This document shows positions 14,340 through 23,403 of a DNA stretch of 27,470 nt, piece by piece. Source of the stretch: DAOUMF01 sp034411955. Lineage in GTDB: Bacteria; Chloroflexota; Dehalococcoidia; SM23-28-2; RBG-16-64-32. Below the pieces are notes generated by a model. That model saw nothing but the letters and a program-made list of their open reading frames with translations, was not told where the DNA came from and did not search any database. Numbering within the stretch: the first letter of the stretch is position 1; every line of letters starts with the position of its first letter. The position numbers and the translations under genes are program-made. Where the stretch lies: NCBI GenBank assembly GCA_034411955.1, contig DAOUMF010000043.1:1-27470 (forward strand), written 5' to 3'.

Positions 14340-14705
14340 TTAGCCGATGCCTAGCTCGCGCAGGCGGTTCTCGTCGATGCCAAGATAGTGGCCGATCTCG
14401 TGGAGGACGGTCTGGCGCACCTGCTCCACGATCTCCGCCTCGCTGCGGCAGTGCCGCTCGTGGGTCTGCTGGTAGACGACAATGGTGTCGGGCAGGGTCA
14501 TCGAGTAGCCGCGGCTGCGCTGGGGCAGGGGCACCCCCAGGTAGATGCCGAACAGGGAGCCGCGGCGGATGCCCGCGCGTCGCAGCTCGGCCGGGGTGGG
14601 GCGCCACTGCACCTGCACGTCGATGTTCTCGAGGGCGTCGCGGAACTGTTCGGGGAGCTCTTCCAGGGCCTGGAGCACCAGGCGCTCGAAATCGCGTCGC
14701 CGCAT
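14340..14705 (-). CDS. Zincin-fold metallopeptidase family protein (PF06262-type)
   Basis: A 121-residue minimal zincin. The zinc site HEIGHYLGIDE is at about residues 102-112, with the two His and catalytic Glu of HExxH, and RRGSLFGIYLGVPLP plus DTIVVYQ are typical of this short family. Substrates are unknown; members are often annotated as metallopeptidase family protein. ATG 14705 is 3 bases after the stop of a possible 23-residue ORF. It lies in a minus-strand run downstream of the penicillin-binding protein gene and upstream of a small membrane protein. Confidence 0.9.
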   Translation of the reverse strand: MRRRDFERLVLQALEELPEQFRDALENIDVQVQWRPTPAELRRAGIRRGSLFGIYLGVPLPQRSRGYSMTLPDTIVVYQQTHERHCRSEAEIVEQVRQTVLHEIGHYLGIDENRLRELGIG

Positions 14706-14708
14706 GGC

Positions 14709-14780
14709 CTAGCAGCGTCCGCACGGGCCGGTGTAGGGCAGGCGGCCCCAGGCACGACGTTCGAGGCGGTCCGTATTCAT
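14709..14780 (-). CDS. Possible 23-residue small ORF ending in CGRC
   Basis: ATG 14780 to TAG 14711-14709, giving MNTDRLERRAWGR followed by LPYTGPCGRC. A GGAGGAA site precedes it by 10-12 bases, and a TACAAT -10-like element is at 14808-14803. It ends 3 bases before the metallopeptidase start, so it could be a leader peptide or a tiny Cys-containing protein. No homolog recognised; it may simply be non-coding leader. Confidence 0.3.
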   Translation of the reverse strand: MNTDRLERRAWGRLPYTGPCGRC

Positions 14781-14839
14781 AGCGGCCGAGTTCCTCCGGC
14801 ACATTGTAGCACCGCGACGGGAGCCCGGCCACGCGGAGC

Positions 14840-16960
14840 CTAGGAGCCCAGGATCGCCTGTAGGACCTGACTGGCCTTGGGCCCCGCCTCCACCGACCCC
14901 AGCCTGCCTTGCTCCAGGGCGATCAGTACCACTACGGAGGGCGCCGAGCGCCTGGCGTAGGCCGCGAAGAAGACGTGGTCTGACCCGAAGGCGAGGTCCT
15001 CGGCGGTGCCGGACTTGCCAGCAGCGTCCAGGGAGGAGGGGAATATGCCGTAGGAGGTGCCGCCGGGGTTCTGGGTCACCAGAGTGAGGCCGTAGCGGAT
15101 CTCCGCCAGGGTGGCCTCCGACACCGGCAGGGGGCCGATCTCCTCCGCCGTGAACTCCTGGGCAGCCGCCCCGCCCGGCTCGGCGATGCTGCGCACCAGC
15201 AGCGGCTTGCGCAGCACACCTCCGTCGGCGATGGCGGAGTAGGCGTTGGCGAGCTGGAGAGGCGTCACGAGGAGGAACCCCTGGCCGATGCCCATGTTGA
15301 CGCTGTCGCCGCTGTACCAGGGCTCTCCGTGGTTCTCCTCCTTCCAGTCGGGGTCGGGCACGACGCCGGGGGCCTCATCCAGGCCGTTGATGCCGGTGAG
15401 CTGGCCGTAGCCGAAGCCGCGGGCGAAGTCGGGCAGGATGTTGGGATCGACGTGGTCCAGCCTGAGGGCGATCTCGTAGAAGACGGGGTTGCAGGAGGCC
15501 ATCAGTCCCTGGGCCGGCGTCAGGTAGCCGCGGTCCACGTTCTGCCAGTTCTTCTTCTCGAAACCTTCGCCTAGGCCCGTCCAGACGGGCACGCAGTGGA
15601 ACGTCTCGGCGGCGGAGACCCCACCCTTCTCCAGGCCCGCCGCCATAGTCACCGGCTTGAAGGTGGAACCCGGCGGGTACTTAGCCAGGAGGGGACGGTT
15701 GAGGAAGGGCTGGCGCGTGTCGTTGGCGAGCTTGTTGTACTCCTCGGTGCTGAGGCCGTCGGTGATGGCCTGGGGGCTGAAGCGGGGGTAGGACGCCAGG
15801 GCCAGCACGGAGTTGTCCCGCGGGTCCATGGCGATGATGGAGCCAACCCGTTCGCCCAGGATCCCCTCCACGGCCTTCTGGATGTCGATGTCCAGGGTGA
15901 GGGTGATGTCCTTGCCCGCTCGCGCTGGCTTTTCGGCGATGGTGCGGGCGGTGGTGCCCTCAGGGGTTATGGTGGCCAGGGTGCCGCCCCGCTCGCCGGT
16001 CAGCACCTCGTCGAGCTGGGCCTCCAGCCCGAAGGCGCCGATCTTGTCGCCGGGGCCGAAGCCCTCTGCCGCCAGCTCTTCCAGTTGATCGGCAGTGACC
16101 TCCGACATGTAGCCTAGGACGTGGGCCGCCGAGTCGCCGTGGGGGTAGATGCGCTGCGTCTCCTCTCGCACCACCACGCCCAGGTCGGACAGGGCGTAGA
16201 ACTTCTCCAGCTCCCCGGTGCTGGTGCCGTAGGGCAGGGTCTTGATGGGGATGAAGTAGTACGAGGGGAGGTCAGTCTCCACCTGGGCGCGCACGTCGCT
16301 CTCGGACATCTTCAGCATCGAGGCCAGGGCGGAGATGAGCTCCTCCTTGTCCGTGATCAGGTCGGGCACGAAGCCGATGACGGGAAGGTCGGCGTCCAGC
16401 GCCAGTTCCTTGCCGTTGCGGTCCAGGATGGAGCCGCGGCGGGGGACCTCCGTGAAGAAGTGGACGAGGGTCCGCTCGTCCAGCTGGGTGAAGATGAGCG
16501 AGGGGCTCCACTGCAGCCGCCACTCCTCGCGGCGCTCGGGCGTCGCCTGCGGCGAGGCCGTGAGAGTCGCTTCCTCCCGCGCCAGAGTGATCCTGTTCCC
16601 CTGCTCGATGTCACCGAAGAAGGAGGTGTGGATGGTGATGTTCACCGGTATCTCGGTATCTTCGTCCACGACGTTGGGGCCGAACTCGTAGTCGATGCCG
16701 GTGATGGTGGCCTCCTCGGCGATGGCGTTGTAGCGCTTGATGAAGTCCTCTTTGCTGATGTTGGCCCGGGCCTCGGCCGAGGCCAGGGCGTACATCTGTC
16801 CGTACTCTTGCTCCTGCCAGAGTTCCAGGAAGCGCTGGGCTGTCTCTAGAGGCGTCTTGGGGGGCTCCGCATCCGGTTCAGACGAGGGTTGTCCACCGGA
16901 GGTCGAGCAGGCGGACAGGACGACGAGCAGCAGGAGGAGGAAGGCGCTAAGCCAGCGCAT
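14840..16960 (-). CDS. Penicillin-binding protein (class B transpeptidase) with MecA-type N-terminal domain
   Basis: Peptidoglycan DD-transpeptidase, 706 residues. The N-terminus is a lipoprotein signal: a hydrophobic stretch ending LSAC, with the lipid-anchor Cys at residue 18, so the protein is tethered by lipid rather than by a helix. An NTF2-like MecA_N domain (about 35-155) is followed by the PBP dimerisation region (RRGSILDRNGKELA) and the transpeptidase domain with all three motifs: STFK near 431, SCN near 487 and KSGT near 647. This order is that of PBP2a/PBP3-like class B enzymes of gram-positive bacteria. The start ATG 16960 has only a weak ribosome binding site. It heads the minus-strand run that includes the metallopeptidase. 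Confidence 0.95.
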   Translation of the reverse strand: MRWLSAFLLLLLVVLSACSTSGGQPSSEPDAEPPKTPLETAQRFLELWQEQEYGQMYALASAEARANISKEDFIKRYNAIAEEATITGIDYEFGPNVVDEDTEIPVNITIHTSFFGDIEQGNRITLAREEATLTASPQATPERREEWRLQWSPSLIFTQLDERTLVHFFTEVPRRGSILDRNGKELALDADLPVIGFVPDLITDKEELISALASMLKMSESDVRAQVETDLPSYYFIPIKTLPYGTSTGELEKFYALSDLGVVVREETQRIYPHGDSAAHVLGYMSEVTADQLEELAAEGFGPGDKIGAFGLEAQLDEVLTGERGGTLATITPEGTTARTIAEKPARAGKDITLTLDIDIQKAVEGILGERVGSIIAMDPRDNSVLALASYPRFSPQAITDGLSTEEYNKLANDTRQPFLNRPLLAKYPPGSTFKPVTMAAGLEKGGVSAAETFHCVPVWTGLGEGFEKKNWQNVDRGYLTPAQGLMASCNPVFYEIALRLDHVDPNILPDFARGFGYGQLTGINGLDEAPGVVPDPDWKEENHGEPWYSGDSVNMGIGQGFLLVTPLQLANAYSAIADGGVLRKPLLVRSIAEPGGAAAQEFTAEEIGPLPVSEATLAEIRYGLTLVTQNPGGTSYGIFPSSLDAAGKSGTAEDLAFGSDHVFFAAYARRSAPSVVVLIALEQGRLGSVEAGPKASQVLQAILGS

Positions 16961-17020
16961 GACGGCTAGACTCCATTCTAACAGTAGAACGTCCAGGGGG
17001 TGTCGCTACGGTTCGCAAGT

Positions 17021-17049
17021 TTGCCTCAAACTGGGGGGACGGGTAGGAT
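17021..17049 (+). promoter_or_regulatory. Promoter of the CBS-permease-MFS cluster
   Basis: TTGCCT (17021-17026), 17-base spacer, TAGGAT (17044-17049). It is 30 bases upstream of ATG 17079, which has the GGGAGGAG site at 17065-17072. Confidence 0.5.
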
Positions 17050-17078
17050 TAGCGGGGCAAAACCGGGAGGAGAGCGCT

Positions 17079-17615
17079 ATGGCCAGCGAAAACCATGCCC
17101 CTGAGGGCGACTCAGAGACAACAAAGCGCACCCTGGTGCGAGAGGCCCTGGAAAAGGTGGGCAGCAAGGGCTGTGTGGTCTCCGCAGGCGACGATCTGGC
17201 GGCGGTCAGCGAGAGCCTGGCCGACAGCCCCGGCGTGCACACGGTGACGGTGGTGGACGATCAGGGTCGCCTGGTGGGAGTCATACCCATGCGCCTCCTG
17301 CTGGACGAGTTGTTCCTGGATGTGGCGCCGGAGGAGTTCCTGGTGGGCTTGCGGGAGATCGAAAACGTTGAGGAGTTCGGCCGCATCATCCGCGCTCGGA
17401 CGGCGGGGGAACTGATGGAGGAGCCGGCCTACGTCACGATGGACGACACGGTGCGGGACGCCTTCACCCGCATGCACGAGCGGAAGCTGGAGGGGCTGCC
17501 CATAGTAGACGAAGAACTGCGGGTAGAGGGCTATCTGGATCGCCTCCAGTTGGTGCGGCATTGGCTCAAGAGGCACAGGAGGAGTGAAGACCAGCCAGGC
17601 CACGCGGGGGACTGA
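17079..17615 (+). CDS. Tandem CBS-domain protein
   Basis: Two CBS motifs: the first around GCVVSAGDDLAAVSESLAD ... VDDQGRLVGVIPMRLLL, the second around AYVTMDDTVRDAFTRMHERK ... VDEELRVEGYLDRLQL. The pair folds as a Bateman module, which usually binds adenine nucleotides. The arrangement with an interposed MgtE_N-like helical segment (DVAPEEFLVGLREIENVEEFG) recalls the N-terminal regulatory part of MgtE-type transporters, here as a separate protein of 178 residues. ATG 17079 is chosen for its strong ribosome binding site. The permease gene follows after 15 bases, so it may gate or sense for that transporter (inference). Confidence 0.88.
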   Translation: MASENHAPEGDSETTKRTLVREALEKVGSKGCVVSAGDDLAAVSESLADSPGVHTVTVVDDQGRLVGVIPMRLLLDELFLDVAPEEFLVGLREIENVEEFGRIIRARTAGELMEEPAYVTMDDTVRDAFTRMHERKLEGLPIVDEELRVEGYLDRLQLVRHWLKRHRRSEDQPGHAGD

Positions 17616-17630
17616 GCAAGGGGCTGACCG

Positions 17631-18914
17631 TTGGACGAACTGACGCTAGCCAGCCTCATCTTCGGGCTGACCTATCTGGTAATCGTCTCGGAAAGGATAC
17701 ACAAGACGGCGGCCGCCCTTTTGGGCGGCGTCGCCATGATTCTGTTCGGCATCATCGACCAGGAGGAGGCGTTTGGGGCTATTGACTTCAACGTCATCTT
17801 CCTCCTGGTGGGGATGATGGTCATCGCCAACGTCACGGGGCAGACGGGGGCGTTCCAGTGGCTGGCCATCCGCTCGGCCAAGCTGGCCCGAGGAAACGCA
17901 ACAGCTATTCTGGTTCTCCTTTCCCTCATAACCGCGCTGGCGTCAGCGGCCCTGGACAACGTTACGACGGTGGTTCTCATGGTCCCGCTGACCCTGTTCG
18001 TGGCCAGGGAGATGGAGCTGAACCCAGTGCCCTTCCTGGTTGCCCAGATCATGGCCTCCAACATCGGCGGCACAGCGACGCTTGTCGGCGACCCGCCGAA
18101 TATTCTGATCGGCAGCGCGGCGGACCTGACCTTTGTGGACTTCCTGCTCAACCTGGGCCCCCCCATCATCCTCATCCTCATTCTGGTCGTCGCTGCCTTC
18201 TACTTCTTCTTCAGGAGGGACTTGAAGACGACGCCTGAGGTGCGGCAGCGGATCATGGCCCTGAACGAAGGGGAGGTTCTCACGCAACTGACCCTGCTGC
18301 CCGTGTCCCTGGCGGTGCTCGGAGGCACCATCATCGGCTTCGTGGTCGCCGGCGCCACCGGCCATGAGCCGGCCACAGTGGCTCTGCTGGGGGCCACTGT
18401 GCTGCTCATCGCCGGGCGGCAGCAACCCCATGAGGTGCTGCGAGAGGTAGAGTGGCAGACGATATTCTTCTTCGTGGGGCTGTTCATGGTGGTAGGGGGT
18501 GTGGAGCACGCTGGCCTCCTGGAACGCATCGGCCAGCGTGTGACCGACGCCAGCGGGGACAGCCTCACGGCAGCGACGATGCTGGTGCTATGGCCGGGCG
18601 CTGTGCTTTCCGGCATCGTGGACAACATCCCATACACCGCGGCGACGATCCCGGTGGTGGAAGAAGTCGGCCGCGGCGTAGGGGCACCCGAGGGTTCGGC
18701 GAACCCGTTATGGTGGGCGCTTGCGCTGGGCGCTGGCCTGGGGGGAAATTTGACCATCGTCGCTGCCTCGGCCAACGTCTACGTGATAAACGTGGCCGAG
18801 CGGGCCGGCTACAAGATCAGCTTCCTGTCCTTTTTTAAGTACGGGGCCTTTGTCACCCTGGCTTCAGTCACCGTAGCCATGGGGTACCTGTGGCTGCGCT
18901 ACCTGGCATTCTAG
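17631..18914 (+). CDS. ArsB/NhaD-type ion transporter (IT superfamily permease)
   Basis: Membrane transporter of 427 residues with about 11 helices. The IT-superfamily signature SNIGGTATLVGDPPNILIG is present, mirrored in the second half by GIVDNIPYTAATIPVV and by GGNLTIVAASANVYVI, and LDNVTTVVLMVPLTL precedes it. Family members move sodium/proton, arsenite or dicarboxylates; the substrate cannot be told from sequence. The start is TTG 17631, 15 bases after the CBS protein. The neighbouring CBS protein is a candidate regulator, and an MFS transporter gene follows after 17 bases. Confidence 0.9.
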   Translation: MDELTLASLIFGLTYLVIVSERIHKTAAALLGGVAMILFGIIDQEEAFGAIDFNVIFLLVGMMVIANVTGQTGAFQWLAIRSAKLARGNATAILVLLSLITALASAALDNVTTVVLMVPLTLFVAREMELNPVPFLVAQIMASNIGGTATLVGDPPNILIGSAADLTFVDFLLNLGPPIILILILVVAAFYFFFRRDLKTTPEVRQRIMALNEGEVLTQLTLLPVSLAVLGGTIIGFVVAGATGHEPATVALLGATVLLIAGRQQPHEVLREVEWQTIFFFVGLFMVVGGVEHAGLLERIGQRVTDASGDSLTAATMLVLWPGAVLSGIVDNIPYTAATIPVVEEVGRGVGAPEGSANPLWWALALGAGLGGNLTIVAASANVYVINVAERAGYKISFLSFFKYGAFVTLASVTVAMGYLWLRYLAF

Positions 18915-18931
18915 ACCCTTAGGCACCCGCG

Positions 18932-20266
18932 ATGGCAGTACAGCCTGAGGACGTTCGCCTGCTGGCCAACGACCGTTTTCGTCGCCTGCTGGAGTCGCGG
19001 GCGGTGGGCCAGATCGGCCAGAACGCCCTGCTGTACACCCTGCTGATCCTGATAGTCAATGAGACCGGCTCCAGCATCTACAGCACGCTGCTGGTAATGG
19101 CGTTCATCCTGCCCTCCATACTCCTGGGCCTCCCCGCCGGGGGGTTGGCCGATGTCCTGCCCAGGCGGCCCCTTCTGGTGCTGGGGTATGTCATCCGGGC
19201 AGCCCTGGCGACCGGGATGATCGTCTACTCGGATGATGTGTGGACTGTCCTGCTGCTGGTGCTGGCGTTCTCCACCGTGGGCCAGCTCACCGGCCCGGCG
19301 GAGTCGGCTGCGCTGCCGGTGCTGGTGCGACGGGATCAGTTGGCCGCCGGCAACTCCCTGTTTGTGCTCTCGGTGATGGTGGGGCAGGCGGTGGGTGCGG
19401 TAGTGCTGGCGCCGTTCATCCTCAAGCTCTTCGGAGCCAGGGTCTCGCTGGGAGTGGCGGCGGCGATGTTCCTCTGGGCGGCCTTCATCGCGTCGCTGAT
19501 GACCGGCCTCCGGGCCAGTGCCGACGATGCGGGCGCCCGAAGAGGCGAGGGGGGCCTGATAGACGCACTTGCCGCTGGCTGGATGGTGCTCCGCTCCAGC
19601 CGGCGAGCCTTCCTGGCGTTGGTCTACCTGACAGTGGTGGGGACGCTGGGCAAGGCGCTGGCGGTGCTCGCCCCCCACTACGCGGACGACGTGCTGAGAA
19701 TCGATACGGAAAACACGGTGTTCGTGGTGGCGCCGGCGGCCATCGGGGCGCTGGCGGCGCTGTTGCTGGCGCCGCCGCTGGCGCGATGGTTGGGGGCGCT
19801 GAGGGTGGCCTTCGCGGGATTCGTGATCTTCGTCCTGGGCATCCTGGGCCTGGGCCTGGTGGTCCTGCTGCGAGACTTCCTGCTGGAGAACGTCGAACTC
19901 GGTCTGGCGTTCGTGGAGAGGGAGGTGGGCGTCTCTTCCGTGGTGACGATGGCGATGATCCTGGCGATCCCGGTGGGCTTCGCGGCGACAGTGGTGGGGA
20001 TAGCAGGTAAGGCTGTCCTCAACCAGGAGGCGCCGGAGGGGAAGCAGGGGCGCGTGTTCGCTACCCAGAGCGCCCTCTCCGATGCGCTGTCGCTGCTGCC
20101 GCTGTTGGCCATCGGCGGCGTGGCGGAGCTGGTGGGTGTGCGAGAGGTGCTGCTGGTGGCGGCGGTTGCCGCCCTCCTGGCGGGCTTGTATCTGAGCGTG
20201 TCGCGCCGCTTCGGGCCGCCGCCGCAGGTGCAGCCCGCGGAGGCAGGCCAGCCTACCAGTAGCTGA
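18932..20266 (+). CDS. MFS transporter
   Basis: Major-facilitator protein of 444 residues with about 12 predicted helices. The loop between helices 2 and 3 reads GLPAGGLADVLPRRPLLVLGY, close to the MFS motif A (GxLaDrxGrr). The amino end and FRRLLESRAVGQIGQNALLYTLLILI region resemble the EntS/multidrug-type branch found in actinobacteria and Chloroflexota. Substrate unknown. Starts at ATG 18932 with no strong ribosome binding site, 17 bases after the permease gene, probably co-transcribed. Its 3' end overlaps the convergent acyl-CoA dehydrogenase by 14 bases. Confidence 0.88.
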   Translation: MAVQPEDVRLLANDRFRRLLESRAVGQIGQNALLYTLLILIVNETGSSIYSTLLVMAFILPSILLGLPAGGLADVLPRRPLLVLGYVIRAALATGMIVYSDDVWTVLLLVLAFSTVGQLTGPAESAALPVLVRRDQLAAGNSLFVLSVMVGQAVGAVVLAPFILKLFGARVSLGVAAAMFLWAAFIASLMTGLRASADDAGARRGEGGLIDALAAGWMVLRSSRRAFLALVYLTVVGTLGKALAVLAPHYADDVLRIDTENTVFVVAPAAIGALAALLLAPPLARWLGALRVAFAGFVIFVLGILGLGLVVLLRDFLLENVELGLAFVEREVGVSSVVTMAMILAIPVGFAATVVGIAGKAVLNQEAPEGKQGRVFATQSALSDALSLLPLLAIGGVAELVGVREVLLVAAVAALLAGLYLSVSRRFGPPPQVQPAEAGQPTSS

Positions 20267-21413
20267 TGTCCCCCTGGACGAGGGCGCGGGCGATGACCAG
20301 CCGCTGGATCTGCGATGTCCCCTCCACGATCATGAGCTGGCGGGCGTCCCGGTAGTGGCGCTCCAGCGGGTGGTCCTTCATGTACCCCTGGGCACCCAGT
20401 ATCTGTATGGCGTCCGAGGCCACCCGGTTGGACATCTCCGTGGCGAACGTCTTGGCGATGGAGAGGTACGGCGCGTGCTCGCGGTCGTACTTGCCCTCGT
20501 CCACCAGGGAGGCGGCGTAGTAGACCAGGTGGCGGGCCGCCTCGATCTGGATGGCCGCGTCGGCTAGCATTGTCTGGATCGCCTGGTGCTCCACCAGGGG
20601 CTTGCCGAAGGCCGTGCGCTCGCGGCCGTAGTCCAGGGCGTAGGCGATGGCGCCCTGGGCCAGGCCCAGGCCACGGGCACCCACGATCGGGCGGAGCGTG
20701 TTGAGGGTGAACATCACCGTGCGGAAGGCGCGCCCCTCCTCGCCCAGCCGGTTGGCGACGGGGACACGGCAGGACTGGAGCACGATGTTGGCCGTGGGCA
20801 CGCCCAAGACTCCCATCTTGCGGTCCGTGCGGGGCACCGAGAAACCGGGGGAGTCCGCTGGAACCACGAAACCGGACATGGCGCGGGCGCCGTCATCCCC
20901 CGTCTTGGCGAAGAAGCACACGAAGTCCGCCACCGAGCCGCCGGAGATGAACATCTTCTCGCCGTCGATGACATAGTCGTCGCCGTCACGGCGGGCGCGG
21001 GACTCGATGGCGGCGACATCGGAGCCGGCGTTCGGCTCGGTGAGGCAGAAGGCGCCCTTGATCTCGCCCGCAGCAGAGCGGGGCAGCCACTGGCGCTTCT
21101 GGTCGTCCGACCCACCCAGTTTGATCGGCTGGGTGGAGAGGGCGGAAAGCAGGAGGATGAGGGACGAGGCGTTGCTGTACTTGGCGACCTCTTCCACGGC
21201 CAGGGCCAGGGCCAGGAACCCGGCGTCGGAGCCGCCGTACTCCGTGGGGATGGTCAGGCCCAGCAGGCCGAGATCCTTGTAGGTGGCGAAGATGTCGTCG
21301 GGGTACTCGCCGGTCTCGTCGATCTCGGCGGCGCGGGGTGCCACCTTCTCGCGGGCCACCCGGCGGGCCGTGTCGCGGATCAGTTTGTGCGCGTCAGAGA
21401 GTTCGAAGTCCAT
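20253..21413 (-). CDS. Acyl-CoA dehydrogenase (short/medium-chain type)
   Basis: FAD-dependent oxidation of acyl-CoA to trans-2-enoyl-CoA, passing electrons to ETF. The 386 residues hold the standard N-terminal helical, middle beta and C-terminal helical domains: CLTEPNAGSDVAAIESRA and DYVIDGEKMFISGGSVADF (ACADs signature 1 region), and QILGAQGYMKDHPLERHYRDARQLMIVEGTSQIQRLVIAR with the catalytic Glu in VEGTSQIQ. ATG 21413 has GGAG 5 bases upstream; GTG 21419 is the alternative. The substrate chain cannot be told. A second, divergent acyl-CoA dehydrogenase lies at 24240-25418. Confidence 0.95.
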   Translation of the reverse strand: MDFELSDAHKLIRDTARRVAREKVAPRAAEIDETGEYPDDIFATYKDLGLLGLTIPTEYGGSDAGFLALALAVEEVAKYSNASSLILLLSALSTQPIKLGGSDDQKRQWLPRSAAGEIKGAFCLTEPNAGSDVAAIESRARRDGDDYVIDGEKMFISGGSVADFVCFFAKTGDDGARAMSGFVVPADSPGFSVPRTDRKMGVLGVPTANIVLQSCRVPVANRLGEEGRAFRTVMFTLNTLRPIVGARGLGLAQGAIAYALDYGRERTAFGKPLVEHQAIQTMLADAAIQIEAARHLVYYAASLVDEGKYDREHAPYLSIAKTFATEMSNRVASDAIQILGAQGYMKDHPLERHYRDARQLMIVEGTSQIQRLVIARALVQGDISYW

Positions 21414-21419
21414 GGTCAC

Positions 21420-21644
21420 TCCATTCCACAGGATGCCAGCCTAAGGTCTCGTCCGTTGGCGATTCTTAGGACGATTCGTGCCGTTGTCGAATAGCAGCCT
21501 ACCCCAAAGTGTGTGGCCTCGCAACCATCCACGCCCCGGCCTTCTGGCGAAGAACAACCCTCTCCACAGCGACCGTTGACGCCTCCTTGTAGCGATGCTA
21601 TCTTTGCGGTCGTCGCCACAGAGTTGTCGGCGGGCTATCTTGGG
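21420..21644. other. Divergent intergenic region
   Basis: Intergenic region between the minus-strand acyl-CoA dehydrogenase and the FAD oxidoreductase. No supported gene, tRNA or strong repeat. A weak minus-strand promoter may lie here (TTCGAC, 17 bases, TAAGAA) but I do not press it. Confidence 0.4.
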
Positions 21645-21656
21645 ATGGAGAGCGTT

Positions 21657-23300
21657 ATGTCAGCTCAAAGCGATTGGGACGCCATCGTCATCGGCTCCGG
21701 CCTGGGCGGGCTCACTACTGCTGCCTACTTGGCCGCTAATGGCCTGCGCACGCTGGTCCTGGAGAAGCACTACGTCGCAGGCGGCAACGCCCACGTCTTC
21801 CGCCGCAAGCAGATGTTCGAGTTCGACGTTGGCGTGCACTACCTGGGCGACTGCGGCCCGGACGGCTCGATCCCTACCATCCTGCGCGGCGTCGGTCTGG
21901 AGGGGAAGATCGAGTTCCTGGAGATGGACCCGGACGGGTTCGATACGCTGATGTTCCCGGGCATCACCTTTCGCGTGCCCAAGGGCTGGGACCGCTATCG
22001 TGACCGGCTGGTGGCAACCTTCCCCGATGACGAGACTGCGCTGCATAGTTACCTGGACGTGCTGCAGGGCGTCGTCGCCGAATTCGCCAAAATGGAGCTG
22101 CCCGTCAAGCCGGAAGATGCTCCCCGCCTGATGCAGGAAGCGCCGAACTTCATGAAGTGGGGAATGCGGCCGCTGCTTGAGCTGTTCGACGATTGTGGCC
22201 TCGGCCAGAAAGCGAGAGCCGTCCTCGTCGCCGAGTCCGGCACCTACGCTCTGCCTCCTTCGCGGGTACCGGTGATCCTGCACGCAGCGCTGATAGGGCA
22301 CTACCTGAAGGGCGCGTACTACCCCAAGGGCGGCGGGCAGGTGCTGCCGGCCCACCTGGTGGACGTGGTGCGCTCCCACGGAGGCGAAGTGCGGACCCGT
22401 GCCGGCGTGCAGCGCATCCTCGTGGAGGATGGCAAAGCCGTAGGCGTGCGCCTCGCCACGGACGAGGAGCTCCGCGCGCCGGTCGTCGTCTCCAACGCCG
22501 ACCTCAAGCGGACGTTCCTGGAGATGGTGGGCGAGGAGCACCTCTCCCCGCAGACGGTCGCCCGCATGAAGCAGTACCGCATGGCTCTGCCTCTCTTCTG
22601 CGTCTACCTGGGGCTGGACATGGACCTGCGCGAGCGCATGCCCAACACGAACTACTTCTACTACACTTCATTCGATACGGAGGGGCCATACCAGGACTGC
22701 TACCAGGGGAAGGTGCCTTCCGAACTGGGCTTGTTCATCACTGTGGCCTCTGTTAAGGATCCGCACACGGAGACCATCGCCCCCAAGGGCTACTCCAACG
22801 TTCAGATCATGACGCTCGTGCCCGCCGACTACTCCCTGTGGGGCATCGAGAAGGGCCCGGCATCCGGCGAGAAGTACCACCGCAACCCCGTCTACCAGTC
22901 GTTGAAGCGGAGCCTCACCGATGCCATGGTGGAGGGCGCCGAGCAGGTCATCCCCGGCATCAAGGAGCACATCGTCTGGAAAGAGGCTGCCACGCCCATC
23001 AGCCAGGAACACTTCACGTTCTCCACCGGCGGCACCTCCTACGGCATCGAGCTGTCCACCGACCAGTTCGGCCCCAATCGCCCGTCGCCCGAGACGGAGA
23101 TCGAAGGGCTGTTCCTGGCGGGTGCCAGCACGGTCTTCGCACACGGGATAGGCGGCGTCATGCGAGGCGGCGTGGGCTGCGCCAGCGCCGTGCTGGGCCG
23201 CGACCTCCACTCGGAGGTTGCGGCGGGCCGTGTCTTCGGGGACCCCGCCAAGCTCACCGGCGGCGGGCCGGACTGGGACCCCTGGCAGGTCAGCCGCTAG
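21657..23300 (+). CDS. FAD-dependent oxidoreductase, phytoene desaturase / RetSat-like
   Basis: Flavoprotein of 547 residues with the N-terminal Rossmann motif GSGLGGLTTAAYLAANG and VLEKHYVAGGNAH, followed by FEFDVGVHYLGD and, near the C-terminus, the second FAD-contacting region GLFLAGASTVFAHGIGGVMRGGVGCASAVLG. This layout is that of the CrtI/CrtISO/retinol-saturase branch, which desaturates, isomerises or saturates polyenes and related lipids. The substrate is unknown. ATG 21657 has a GGAG site 6 bases upstream and the Rossmann fold begins 13 residues later; ATG 21645 is an alternative. The gene lies between two acyl-CoA dehydrogenases, hinting at lipid or isoprenoid metabolism. Confidence 0.9.
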   Translation: MSAQSDWDAIVIGSGLGGLTTAAYLAANGLRTLVLEKHYVAGGNAHVFRRKQMFEFDVGVHYLGDCGPDGSIPTILRGVGLEGKIEFLEMDPDGFDTLMFPGITFRVPKGWDRYRDRLVATFPDDETALHSYLDVLQGVVAEFAKMELPVKPEDAPRLMQEAPNFMKWGMRPLLELFDDCGLGQKARAVLVAESGTYALPPSRVPVILHAALIGHYLKGAYYPKGGGQVLPAHLVDVVRSHGGEVRTRAGVQRILVEDGKAVGVRLATDEELRAPVVVSNADLKRTFLEMVGEEHLSPQTVARMKQYRMALPLFCVYLGLDMDLRERMPNTNYFYYTSFDTEGPYQDCYQGKVPSELGLFITVASVKDPHTETIAPKGYSNVQIMTLVPADYSLWGIEKGPASGEKYHRNPVYQSLKRSLTDAMVEGAEQVIPGIKEHIVWKEAATPISQEHFTFSTGGTSYGIELSTDQFGPNRPSPETEIEGLFLAGASTVFAHGIGGVMRGGVGCASAVLGRDLHSEVAAGRVFGDPAKLTGGGPDWDPWQVSR

Positions 23301-23380
23301 GGCCGAGTCCCCTACTCCATCGCCCCGCGCTGCTGGGTATGGCGAGCGCAGCATAACGTCCACGCGACCTGCCGCCAAGA

Positions 23381-23389
23381 TGCTATAAT
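23381..23389 (+). promoter_or_regulatory. Extended -10 promoter of the DsbA-like selenoprotein gene
   Basis: TGCTATAAT: a perfect TATAAT at 23384-23389 with the extended TG two bases before it, and no recognisable -35. Transcription near 23396 leaves about 8 bases before ATG 23404. Confidence 0.6.
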
Positions 23390-23403
23390 CCCCCACACAA
23401 GTC

